Shown piece by piece: positions 55,101-63,204 of a stretch of 64,000 nucleotides of DNA (position 1 is its first letter; the number at the start of each line of letters is the position of its first letter). A model generated the notes under the pieces. It had not been told where the DNA came from. It saw only the letters and a program-made list of their open reading frames with translations, and ran no database searches. Made by a program: the position numbers and the translations under genes. The stretch is from Pseudomonas bubulae (GTDB taxonomy: Bacteria > Pseudomonadota > Gammaproteobacteria > Pseudomonadales > Pseudomonadaceae). The DNA is taken from positions 62,001 through 126,000 of the forward strand of contig NZ_UYJA01000007.1 of assembly GCF_900618535.1 (NCBI RefSeq), read 5' to 3'.

Positions 55101-55592
55101 GTGGATGCCATAGTAAGCCATCGATCCTTGCTTGATGACCCAAATCCGGTATCCGGCTTGGTCCAGCAACTGGTCAATAAGCTGCGCGATGCTATTCAGT
55201 TCCATCTGCAGGCCTATCAGGATCGGTATGCCGAGTGCCTGATTCAACTGCAGGCCGACAGCCACTGGCAGCAACTCAATGAGCAGCAAAAAAGCGACAT
55301 CCTCGGCAAACGTAAACTGCTTTCCTTGACGCAACCGGCGCTGAATGACGCTGAGGCCATTATCGACAGCCTCAATGAAGTCAGTCTGGAGCAGTGGACA
55401 GATCGCACTGAATCGCTGTCCAGTAAATTTGATAACGCACGCATGGAAGCCGTTCAACTGCTGCAACCTAAACTGCAGCGCATCAGCCTTCCGCGCAAGA
55501 CCTTTGAGACCGAAGCCGACGTCGACACCTGGCTGGCAGAAGTGAAGCAACAGGTTCTCGACAAACTCAATGATGGACCGGTGACTTTCTGA
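52122..55592 (+). CDS. brxC: BREX ATPase BrxC (DUF499-like)
   Basis: A 1156-residue AAA-type ATPase with Walker A GFFGSGKSH near residues 75-83 and Walker B-like LTLVVLDEVQQYVG around 264-277. It belongs to the core set needed for BREX methylation and phage exclusion. The start at 52122 (MLNREIYQLDP) is preferred over ATG 52113: the ribosome site AAGGGAG ends one base before 52113 but is about ten bases before 52122, and homologues begin at the LNR-IYQ motif. Its stop overlaps pglX by one base. Confidence 0.92.
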   Translation: MLNREIYQLDPQQNRLENNGVAEVKDDQSAQALKTLRYELQTFVCDGEYQAGLDKILSAYLRNLGSQHEQPGVWISGFFGSGKSHLAKMLRALWTNQPFSDGVSARDIADLPQEIKDHFKELSNAAKRHGGLHAASGTLGSGANNNVRLALLNIVFKSAGLPEQYHQARFVLWLKKQGIFDQIKDKVETAGDSWDDELEDLYVSRSIAGALLEVDSTLGDDVKGVRLLLREQYPNVQDVTNQQMVDAIYDALSKEGQFPLTLVVLDEVQQYVGSDTDKAHQVQEVVETCCKHSIFQNKLLFVATGQSALSGMPNLQRLLGRFQIPIQLSDTDVESVIRKVILQKKASAKPMLEQMLQSHLGEISRQLRGTKIEHHQDDEKVMLADYPLLPVRRRFWERVLRIVDTTGTVSQLRNQLKVIHEAAQATADLPLGHVVPADFIYNQIAVNLLQTGVISKEIAETIGRLSAGDADDKLKSRILGLVLLIGKLPSDPTADCGVRATADMLADLLIDDLNSGKDSIRTSVPKLLQALADEGLVMPMQTSVGTEYRLQTQESAQWYDTLRQEEADLRGNMQRIENIRVDLLHKELRRQVAQVRLTQGKCNEPRQVIPCFDSELPKDAKEKVYVWVQDEIGLGITEKSFLADARSFHPGDPTIFVFVPGRNRSELTNAILAEHAAHATLEKRGIPNTDAGKDARSAMETRYRDAQKQVQALLREIFDGVQVLQAGGNEVDGNTIAERVETAAKASLIRLYRDFDVADHTGWGKVYDRASKEGGQNALEALNYSGDAEQHPVCAAIKRYIGVSKKGSEIREHFLAAPYGWPQDAIDGGLAILMATGILIAYDNRNNPVTATTLDRKQITQTSFKPESITIRPVDLIKIRGVLSSCGIDCQPGEEASKLPLLAEKGRELAKRAGGEAPLPKIPDSRIFDELARHSGNAQFKHVLDEQDAIKQAVKAWADIAQRIEARRSDWARLKSLLDLSRGLSFHAAIQTEVDAIVSHRSLLDDPNPVSGLVQQLVNKLRDAIQFHLQAYQDRYAECLIQLQADSHWQQLNEQQKSDILGKRKLLSLTQPALNDAEAIIDSLNEVSLEQWTDRTESLSSKFDNARMEAVQLLQPKLQRISLPRKTFETEADVDTWLAEVKQQVLDKLNDGPVTF

Positions 55593-58500
55593 TGACTCGA
55601 CAGCCCCTCAATAAAGCCCTTCGCCGTACGTTGGAAGCCACTGTCGTCAAAGCTCGCGACATCGCCGAACAAGCTGCTATCCAGGCCGTCAAACGACTGG
55701 GCGTGGGCGATGCTAAGCCGGCCGACTACCTGAGTGATGAACAGCGCAAGCTGCGCACCCGCCTGCGTGCCCATGGCCGCCAGTTGGGTGACAGCAAAGA
55801 CGGCAACGGCCAGCAGTCGATCCACAAGCTGGTCACCGAAGTCGCCTACGAACACTGGCACCGCATGTTGTTTGCGCGCTTTTTAGAGCAGAACAATCTG
55901 CTTATGTATGACGAGCACACGCAGTTGACCCTGGCTGAATGCAACGAGCTGGTGCAAGACCCGGATGTGGCTCGCGACGAACTGGAACGCCACTGCCAAA
56001 GTGGCTGGGAGCTGGCAGGGGTGCTGGCCTCCAAGATGTTGCCGCAGATCTTCCGCATCGACTCGCCAGTGTTCGAGCTGGAGTTTGCCCCTGAGCACCA
56101 GCGCAGTCTGGAACAGTTGGTCACAGGCCTTGCCTTGGAAACCTTTCAGGCCCAAGACAGCCTCGGCTGGGTTTATCAGTTCTGGCAGAGCAAGCGCAAG
56201 GAGGAGGTCAATAAGTCAGCGGTAAAAATCGGTGCTGATGAGCTCTCGCCGGTCACCCAGCTGTTTACCGAACCCTATATGGTCAGCTTTCTGCTCGATA
56301 ACAGCCTAGGCGCCTGGTGGGCCGGTCAACGTCTGAGCGACAGCGATTGGCAGCAAGCCGGCAGCGAACAGCAGCTGCGCGACAAAGCCGCTATCCCCGG
56401 TGTACCGCTGAGCTATCTGCGCTTTGTTAAAGATCAGACGACCCAGCAATGGCAACCCGCCTCCGGCACCTTCGATGCATGGCCCAAGCAGCTGAGCGAG
56501 CTGAAAGCTCTCGACCCCTGCTGCGGCTCCGGCCACTTTTTGGTCGCCGCTTTCCTGATGCTGGTGCCAATGCGCATGCAGGCGGAAAGCCTCACGGTCC
56601 AGCAAGCTATCGACCGCGTGCTAAGTGACAACCTGCACGGCCTGGAGCTGGATCAGCGCTGTGTGGAGCTCGCTGCCTTTGCCGTGGCGCTGGAAGCCTG
56701 GCGCTATCCAGGCGCCGGTGGCTATCGCAGCCTGCCGGAATTGCATCTGGCCTGTAGTGGCCTGTCCATCGCCGCCGCTCGCGACGAGTGGAAAGAACTC
56801 AGCCGTAAGGCAGGTAAACAAAACCTGACCATTGCCCTGGATTGGATGTATCAGACCTTCCAGGACGCGCCGGTACTCGGCAGTCTGATCAATCCACGCC
56901 GCAGCAAGGCCGCGCAAATTGCCCAATGGAGTGAGTTGCAGCAATTGCTGGGTGAGGCACTGTCGCAGGAACAAGCTAGCGGACAGCAAGGCGAGATAAG
57001 TGAGGTGGAGGCGTTAGCATCTATTAGTCGATTTGAGGCAGGTATCGTTGCACAAGGAATATCTAAAGCCTTGAGCTTGTTAGTCGATAGTTACCAACTC
57101 GTTATCACCAACGTTCCTTATCTAAAAGCCGGTGACCAATGCGAAATTTTGAAGAGTTACTGTGAAGGATATTACCCACACTCAAAATTCGCTCTGGAGT
57201 CAACGTTCACTGAGAGATGCCATGAATTTTTAAGTCCTGGCGGATGCTCAGCAATTGTTACTCAGCAATATTGGCTTTTTCTTAAATATTACGATCGGTT
57301 GCGTGAGAAGTTTATTCGCACGAAAGGGCTAGGCTTTATAGCTCGCTTGGGGGCTGGTGCATTTGATGAAATTGGAGGAGAGGTAGTAAATGTCTGCCTT
57401 CAATTGACGTTTAATGAGTTACAAGGACAGCACCATGGTATTGACGTAACTGCGTTTCCTGGTTCTCAAGGGAAAGAAGATGCTTTAGTCAATGAGGCGC
57501 TCACAAGCGCGCATCAGGAGTTACAGCTTAATAACCCAGATTTTAGAATTTCGTTTGAACTTGATTCAAGCTTTGGGAAGCCTCTCTCAGACTATGCGGA
57601 CTTTGGCAAAGGAAGTGTTTCAGGCGACGGGGCAAACTATCTTAGGAAGTTTTGGGAGTTCAAGGAAAAAAGGACAGGATTAAAGTTATGGTTGAATAGC
57701 CCCGGTCATAACGTACTATATTCTGGCCGCCAAGATTTCATTTTATGGGGTGGGGGTTTTGATCCGACGGCCGAGACTGGCTTTCGGCATCATGGTCATA
57801 GAGTTCATGGCCGGCAAGGTATAGCAATTGGTAAAGCTGGTAATTTTAGGTTTACCCCGTATACCGGAGAGATATTCGACGATAACGTGGCTGTACTGAG
57901 GCCAAACACAGAGTCAGACTTTGGGGCTCTTTGGTATTTCGCGATATCGGGGAATCTTCAGAGTGAGGTTAAGAAACTCGATAAGAAAATGTCTGTAACG
58001 GCAGGAACCTTTACTAAGGTCCGAGTTGATATTGATGACTTGAGGAAAAAAGCCACAGAGCTCCTACCGAAGGGGCTTCCCGCGCCTTTCTCTGATGACC
58101 CTACACAATGGATCTTTCACGGCCACCCTTGTGGTTCGGTGATCTTGGATGAGCTGGCTAAGTGGACTGCTCATGGCGAACTACGTGTAGATGACAGCGT
58201 GCTGCAAGTCGCGGTCGCTCGCCTGCTCGGCTACCGCTGGCCAGCAGAGCTGGATCCGGATATGGGGGTGGCTGCAGAACAACGTGAGTGGGTGCAGCGC
58301 TGTCAGGCGTTGAATGCTTATGTAGATGACGATGGCATTGTCTGCCTGCCTGCTGTGCGCGGTGAAAAGGCCGCCGACCAGCGTTTAGAGGCGCTGCTGC
58401 AAGCCGCCTACGGCGATGCTTGGACCACGCCGCTGAAAAACCGTCTGCTGGAGGCCGTCGGCAGCAAGTCCCTCAGCCTATGGTTGCGTGACAAGTTCTT

Positions 58501-59056
58501 TGAGCAGCACTGCAAACTGTTCCAGCACCGGCCGTTTATCTGGCACATCTGGGATGGCCTCAATGACGGCTTTTGCGCTCTGATCAATTACCACAAACTT
58601 GACAAAGCTGCCCTCGAACGCCTGATCTACACCTACCTGGGCGACTGGATCCGCACCCAGCAAGTCGGTATGGGCAACGGTGAAGACGGTGCGCAAGAAC
58701 GCCTGCTCGCCGCCGAAGCCCTCAAGCGCGAGCTAGAAGCCATCCTCGCAGGCGAGGCGCCTTACGACATCTTCGTGCGCTGGAAACCCCTGGCCGAACA
58801 ACCCATCGGCTGGACCCCCGATCTCAACGACGGCGTGCGCCTGAACATCCGACCGTTCCTCAGCGCCCGCGCCGTCGGTAAAAAAGGCGCCGGCATCCTG
58901 CGCTGGATGCCCAATATCAAATGGACCAAAGATCGCGGTAAAGATGTCGAATCCGCCCCCTGGTACACCCTCGGCCTCCAGTATGACGAAGGCGAAGGTG
59001 CGCGGATCAATGATCACCATCTGTCCTTGGCTGAAAAACAGGCGGCAAGGAGCTAG
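55592..59056 (+). CDS. pglX: BREX adenine-N6 DNA methyltransferase PglX (BrxX)
   Basis: A 1154-residue methyltransferase that marks host DNA within a non-palindromic site. AdoMet motif I is LDPCCGSGHF (about 307-316); motif IV reads ITNVPYL (about 505-511) rather than the textbook NPPY. The stretch from about 57000 to 58120 is clearly AT-richer with different codon choice from both flanks, and covers motif IV and the expected target recognition region. This points to recombination of the specificity domain. The gene is uninterrupted. It overlaps brxC by one base; the type IV restriction gene begins 3 bp after its stop. Confidence 0.93.
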   Translation: MTRQPLNKALRRTLEATVVKARDIAEQAAIQAVKRLGVGDAKPADYLSDEQRKLRTRLRAHGRQLGDSKDGNGQQSIHKLVTEVAYEHWHRMLFARFLEQNNLLMYDEHTQLTLAECNELVQDPDVARDELERHCQSGWELAGVLASKMLPQIFRIDSPVFELEFAPEHQRSLEQLVTGLALETFQAQDSLGWVYQFWQSKRKEEVNKSAVKIGADELSPVTQLFTEPYMVSFLLDNSLGAWWAGQRLSDSDWQQAGSEQQLRDKAAIPGVPLSYLRFVKDQTTQQWQPASGTFDAWPKQLSELKALDPCCGSGHFLVAAFLMLVPMRMQAESLTVQQAIDRVLSDNLHGLELDQRCVELAAFAVALEAWRYPGAGGYRSLPELHLACSGLSIAAARDEWKELSRKAGKQNLTIALDWMYQTFQDAPVLGSLINPRRSKAAQIAQWSELQQLLGEALSQEQASGQQGEISEVEALASISRFEAGIVAQGISKALSLLVDSYQLVITNVPYLKAGDQCEILKSYCEGYYPHSKFALESTFTERCHEFLSPGGCSAIVTQQYWLFLKYYDRLREKFIRTKGLGFIARLGAGAFDEIGGEVVNVCLQLTFNELQGQHHGIDVTAFPGSQGKEDALVNEALTSAHQELQLNNPDFRISFELDSSFGKPLSDYADFGKGSVSGDGANYLRKFWEFKEKRTGLKLWLNSPGHNVLYSGRQDFILWGGGFDPTAETGFRHHGHRVHGRQGIAIGKAGNFRFTPYTGEIFDDNVAVLRPNTESDFGALWYFAISGNLQSEVKKLDKKMSVTAGTFTKVRVDIDDLRKKATELLPKGLPAPFSDDPTQWIFHGHPCGSVILDELAKWTAHGELRVDDSVLQVAVARLLGYRWPAELDPDMGVAAEQREWVQRCQALNAYVDDDGIVCLPAVRGEKAADQRLEALLQAAYGDAWTTPLKNRLLEAVGSKSLSLWLRDKFFEQHCKLFQHRPFIWHIWDGLNDGFCALINYHKLDKAALERLIYTYLGDWIRTQQVGMGNGEDGAQERLLAAEALKRELEAILAGEAPYDIFVRWKPLAEQPIGWTPDLNDGVRLNIRPFLSARAVGKKGAGILRWMPNIKWTKDRGKDVESAPWYTLGLQYDEGEGARINDHHLSLAEKQAARS

Positions 59057-59059
59057 CCC

Positions 59060-60853
59060 ATGATCAAGTCCGTTTACAACTACCCGGTTTCCACCCTGCT
59101 CGATATTGAGAGCGGGGTGGTTTATGCCATCCCGCGCTACCAGCGTGAGTACACCTGGTGCCGGGCGCAGTGGGATGCACTGTTCGAAGATCTGTTGGAC
59201 AACGAGCTGCATTATTTCCTCGGCTCGATCATCTGCATTAACCAGTCGCAAGATGCCTTGACTGTGCAAAGCCTGGAACTGGTAGACGGGCAGCAACGCA
59301 TGACCACGCTATCTTTGCTGCTGGCGGCTGTCTATCAGAGCTACCGCACCTTGCCGAATCTGGGTATGGAGCAGCAAATTGAGCTGTACAACCTCAAGCA
59401 CAAACTGGTGCTGAAGAAAAAGTCGGATCAGCCGCGCCTGATCCCACAGGTGCAGAACAACAACCAACAGGACTACTTCGCGGTGCTCGGCCAGACCGGC
59501 ATTTTGGACGATGTGGAGACTGTGCCGAATGCCGGAAATCGGCGAGTGATGAAGGCCTTCCGGCATTTTATCAGCCGCATCGAACTGTACCTGGAGCACA
59601 GCGCTGACCCCATCACCAGCCTGCAAGCTCTGCTGGAGAAGGTAAACACCGCCACCCTGGTCAAGATTGAGGTCGCAGGGCATTCCGATGCCTACACCCT
59701 GTTCGAGTCGCTGAACAATCGCGGTGTGCCGCTGACGGCCATTGACCTGATTAAGAACAAGTTGCTGGCGGTGCTGGAGTCCAAAGATCCTGGCAGCATT
59801 GACAAGCAGTACAACCGATGGAAAAAGGTGATTGATGCCCTGGGTGATGACTACGCCGTGCAGGAGCGTTTCTTTCGCCAGTATTACAACGCGTTCAAAC
59901 CCGATCTGAAGGATGTCGTTTCAGTACCGGTGGCCACCAAATCAAACCTGATGCAGGTGTATGAAAAGCTGATCGCCCATGATGCCGAGGGCTTTTTGCA
60001 CGCCATGATTCGTCTGTCCAGCCGCTACGCTCAAATTGTCGGCTACCGTGCTGTGCCTGAGCAGCCCAAACTCTCCAGCTTGCTGCTCTCGCTGGACCGC
60101 ATCCAGGGGGCTGCCGCTTATTTGCTTCTCATGGTGCTGATGGAGTGCCAAACCGAGCTGGAACTGAATCATGAGCACCTTGAACAGGTAGTGATCTTTC
60201 TGATTGCCTTCTTTGTTCGCCGCAACACGACCGACCTACCGCCTACCCGTGATTTGACCCGTATCTTCATGGATGTGGCCGAGACCATCCGGGAGCTGCA
60301 TGCTGGTGATGTAGTCAGTCATATTCAGCACACACTTAAAACCGAAAGCGCCAGTGATGAGCAGTTCGAGAAAAGTCTCAAAGGTCCGATCTACGAAGAC
60401 AACAAGTCGGTCTGTCGCTTTGTGCTCTGCGCCCTTGAAGAAAGCCGCATGACCCGCGAAACCCAAGTCGATCTGTGGGCGTTGAAAGGTAAGCAGTATG
60501 TATGGACCATCGAGCATATCTTCCCCCAGGGTGAAAACATCCCTGACAGCTGGGTGCAAATGATTGCTGATGGCGATGCAAATCTTGCCGAGCAACACCG
60601 TCAGATCTACGCCCACTGCCTGGGTAACCTAACCATATCTGGCTACAACAGCGCTCTGGGCAACAAGAGCTTTGCTGAAAAGAAAAGCCGCACCGACAGC
60701 CAGGGTCGGGAGGTTGGGTACAACAACGGTCTCTATCTGAACAATGTACTGGCCGCGGAGAACAGCTGGACCGTGGAAAAGCTGGAGGCGAGAACGATGC
60801 AATTGGTGCAAGAGGTACAGGCGAAGTATCCATTGGTTATAACGGTCGCATGA
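59060..60853 (+). CDS. brxU: GmrSD/BrxU-like type IV restriction enzyme (DUF262 + DUF1524)
   Basis: A 597-residue protein. The N-terminal DUF262 domain has IPRYQREYTW, FLGSI and the ParB/sulfiredoxin-like VDGQQRMTTL (about 74-83), used for nucleotide-dependent control. The C-terminal DUF1524 HNH-like nuclease shows TIEHIFPQGEN (about 482-492) and LGNLTISGYNSALGNKSF. Such enzymes cut modified phage DNA (glucosylated or hydroxymethylated cytosine). A BREX-embedded member, BrxU, complements methylation-based defence. Placement between pglX and pglZ, almost abutting pglX, supports co-expression. Confidence 0.85.
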   Translation: MIKSVYNYPVSTLLDIESGVVYAIPRYQREYTWCRAQWDALFEDLLDNELHYFLGSIICINQSQDALTVQSLELVDGQQRMTTLSLLLAAVYQSYRTLPNLGMEQQIELYNLKHKLVLKKKSDQPRLIPQVQNNNQQDYFAVLGQTGILDDVETVPNAGNRRVMKAFRHFISRIELYLEHSADPITSLQALLEKVNTATLVKIEVAGHSDAYTLFESLNNRGVPLTAIDLIKNKLLAVLESKDPGSIDKQYNRWKKVIDALGDDYAVQERFFRQYYNAFKPDLKDVVSVPVATKSNLMQVYEKLIAHDAEGFLHAMIRLSSRYAQIVGYRAVPEQPKLSSLLLSLDRIQGAAAYLLLMVLMECQTELELNHEHLEQVVIFLIAFFVRRNTTDLPPTRDLTRIFMDVAETIRELHAGDVVSHIQHTLKTESASDEQFEKSLKGPIYEDNKSVCRFVLCALEESRMTRETQVDLWALKGKQYVWTIEHIFPQGENIPDSWVQMIADGDANLAEQHRQIYAHCLGNLTISGYNSALGNKSFAEKKSRTDSQGREVGYNNGLYLNNVLAAENSWTVEKLEARTMQLVQEVQAKYPLVITVA

Positions 60854-60885
60854 TCAAGCCTGCTTAATAAATCCCAAGGACTGAT

Positions 60886-63204
60886 ATGAAACTGATCGAT
60901 TTGCTGGCCACCGAAATCCGGAACAGCGCTGCTTACAACTCCAATGTACAAGTCGCCCCCAGCGTGATTCTGTGGACTGACGCGCTGCGCCAGTGGGAGG
61001 CAGCATTGCCATTACTGCAAGCTGCAATGCCGGAACTGATTGTGTTGGGTGACTACGCCCCCGAAAAGAAAGTAGGTCCAGCCATTTGGATCAAATGTGT
61101 TGTGGAGAATGCGCTGCCCAGCATTGAGCTCCCAGTCGATCGAACACCGATCCTGTATTTACCGGGCGTGGAGCGCCGCGACCTGCGTGCAATAGGCACT
61201 TGCCCGGACGACCTCAAACCGCTGGCTGAGCTGCAGTACCGAGGTTGCTGGTGGATCTACAGCAACTCTGGCCGTGATTGGACGGTGAACGCCTTTTTGA
61301 TCTCCAGTAACGGCGGAGCAGGGCTGGATGTCGCCAAGGATGAGAAGTCCCAACAAGCCATGCTGCGTGTTTTACCTGAGATTCTGGAAAGTGAGCGTGA
61401 TGAGCTGTGCAACCGCCGTCTCGAGGCAGCAGATTTCAATAAGCTAGTGAGCAGTGACCCGGTGCGTGATTTGCTCAGTTGGATGAATGACAGCAAAAGC
61501 TGCCGTAACCGCTGGGACGGGTCACGCTGGCAAGCACTGGTTGGCATCTGCGAAACCGAATATCACTTCAATCCTGAGCAGGACGGGGAGCTGACGGCCG
61601 CCGAACTGCTGTGTCAACGTCAGGGGATTTGGGAGAGCGTATGGCAACGCTATACTGAGTCTTGCCGCCACTACCCGTTCTTGCCGCAGTTATTGCTTAA
61701 GGTCCAGCCTGATTTGGCTTCCAACGGTGAAAGCTATCCTGCTATCAATTTGAGTGAAGAGGGATACCTGGAACAGACGTTACAGCAATTGCTTGAGCAA
61801 GATGCGGCCCAGGTTCGCCAAAGCCTGCAGACCCTTGAGCAACGGCATGCACAACGGCGTGCTTGGATTTGGTTTGAACTTGATCTGGCTCCGTTGGCAG
61901 GCGTGCTTGGTCACCTGAGCCAAGTGGCTCAGAAGACCACAAAGGTCTTCTCCGGCGTCGATGCAGATGAAATGGCGGCGCAGTATCGGGAGCACTATTG
62001 GCAGGTTGATGATCAGATGCTCAAAGCCTTGGCTTCCCCCTTATCCGCAAGCCAGCAAGTTCTTGTGCAGCAGATCCTCGCGCTGATCTACACGCATTGG
62101 TTGGATGAGGTGACGCGCAATTTCCAAGGTGTGGTCAAATCTAAGGGCTATCCGGGTAGCAACCAGGTGAATGAAGCCACGGCTGAGTATGCCGCGGGTG
62201 GTGAAGTGGTATTTTTCGTAGACGGCCTGCGTTACGACATTGCCCAGCGTCTGAGTCAGGCTCTGCAAGGATTGGGTGCAGTAACGCTTTCGGCAAACTG
62301 GGCAGCTTTGCCTTCAGTGACGTCTACCGCGAAAGCAGCCGTGACACCGGTGCATAACCGGTTGACTGGCAGAACTACCGACCGTGATTTTGAGCCCAGC
62401 TTGCTGGACGAAGATAAGGACTTTTCAGCTTATTACCTGAAGAAGTTTCTGCAGGAAAAAGGCTGGCAATATTTGGATGAGGGCGATTCAGGCGACCCAG
62501 CATCCAATGCTTGGGTTCAAAGCGGCGATATTGACAAAGAAGGCCACGTTAAGGGGCTTAAGCTGGCAGCTCGAATTGATACCTTACTGGCTGAAGTTGT
62601 GGAGCGGGTTGAAGAGCTCCTGGTTGCTGGCTGGCGAAAAATCCGCATCGTCACCGACCATGGCTGGATGCTGACACCCGCACCGATGGTGAAGGTCGAA
62701 TTGCCCAAGCACTTGACCGAAACGCGCTGGGGCCGCTGTGCTGTCATCAAAGATTCTGTGGACAGCGGTTATCAGCAGGTAGGTTGGTACTGGAACGGTG
62801 CCGTCAGTATTGCGATGGCTCCAGGTGCCTGTAGTTTCAAGGCAGGACAGCACTATGATCACGGTGGCCTGAGCCTGCAGGAGTGTTTGACACCAGTCCT
62901 AGAGGTTCGCAGCACACAAGCCGCAGTTATGACTTCAGCCATCTCTGCAACGCTCTCGGATCTGCGCTGGGTGGGGTTGACCTGTAAAGTCCAGGCGCAA
63001 ACCAGTGCTGAAGGGGGGCTGGCGGTACTCAGAACGCACCCGGCTGACCCTGACTCAGAGATCACCAAGCGTAAACCGTTGAAAGAAGGCAAGTGCACCC
63101 TATTGGTAGATGACCAGTATGAGGGTACTACTGCTGTGTTAGTGCTGCTGGATGACAACGGCAATGTGCTGGCGAAAAAACCAACTCTGGTAGGAGACGA
63201 GTAA
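60886..63204 (+). CDS. pglZ: BREX alkaline phosphatase-fold protein PglZ
   Basis: A 772-residue protein with the PglZ alkaline phosphatase-like domain. Metal-binding residues are visible in VFFVDGLRYDIAQRL (about 440-455) and IVTDHGWML (about 586-594). PglZ is the signature BREX component and a nuclease/phosphodiesterase candidate. AAGGA precedes the ATG. brxL follows directly. Confidence 0.93.
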   Translation: MKLIDLLATEIRNSAAYNSNVQVAPSVILWTDALRQWEAALPLLQAAMPELIVLGDYAPEKKVGPAIWIKCVVENALPSIELPVDRTPILYLPGVERRDLRAIGTCPDDLKPLAELQYRGCWWIYSNSGRDWTVNAFLISSNGGAGLDVAKDEKSQQAMLRVLPEILESERDELCNRRLEAADFNKLVSSDPVRDLLSWMNDSKSCRNRWDGSRWQALVGICETEYHFNPEQDGELTAAELLCQRQGIWESVWQRYTESCRHYPFLPQLLLKVQPDLASNGESYPAINLSEEGYLEQTLQQLLEQDAAQVRQSLQTLEQRHAQRRAWIWFELDLAPLAGVLGHLSQVAQKTTKVFSGVDADEMAAQYREHYWQVDDQMLKALASPLSASQQVLVQQILALIYTHWLDEVTRNFQGVVKSKGYPGSNQVNEATAEYAAGGEVVFFVDGLRYDIAQRLSQALQGLGAVTLSANWAALPSVTSTAKAAVTPVHNRLTGRTTDRDFEPSLLDEDKDFSAYYLKKFLQEKGWQYLDEGDSGDPASNAWVQSGDIDKEGHVKGLKLAARIDTLLAEVVERVEELLVAGWRKIRIVTDHGWMLTPAPMVKVELPKHLTETRWGRCAVIKDSVDSGYQQVGWYWNGAVSIAMAPGACSFKAGQHYDHGGLSLQECLTPVLEVRSTQAAVMTSAISATLSDLRWVGLTCKVQAQTSAEGGLAVLRTHPADPDSEITKRKPLKEGKCTLLVDDQYEGTTAVLVLLDDNGNVLAKKPTLVGDE

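Noticed and set aside
54825..55550. 241-codon minus-strand frame opposite the end of brxC
   Set aside because: brxC continues through it in frame to its overlap with pglX; no family features on the minus strand.
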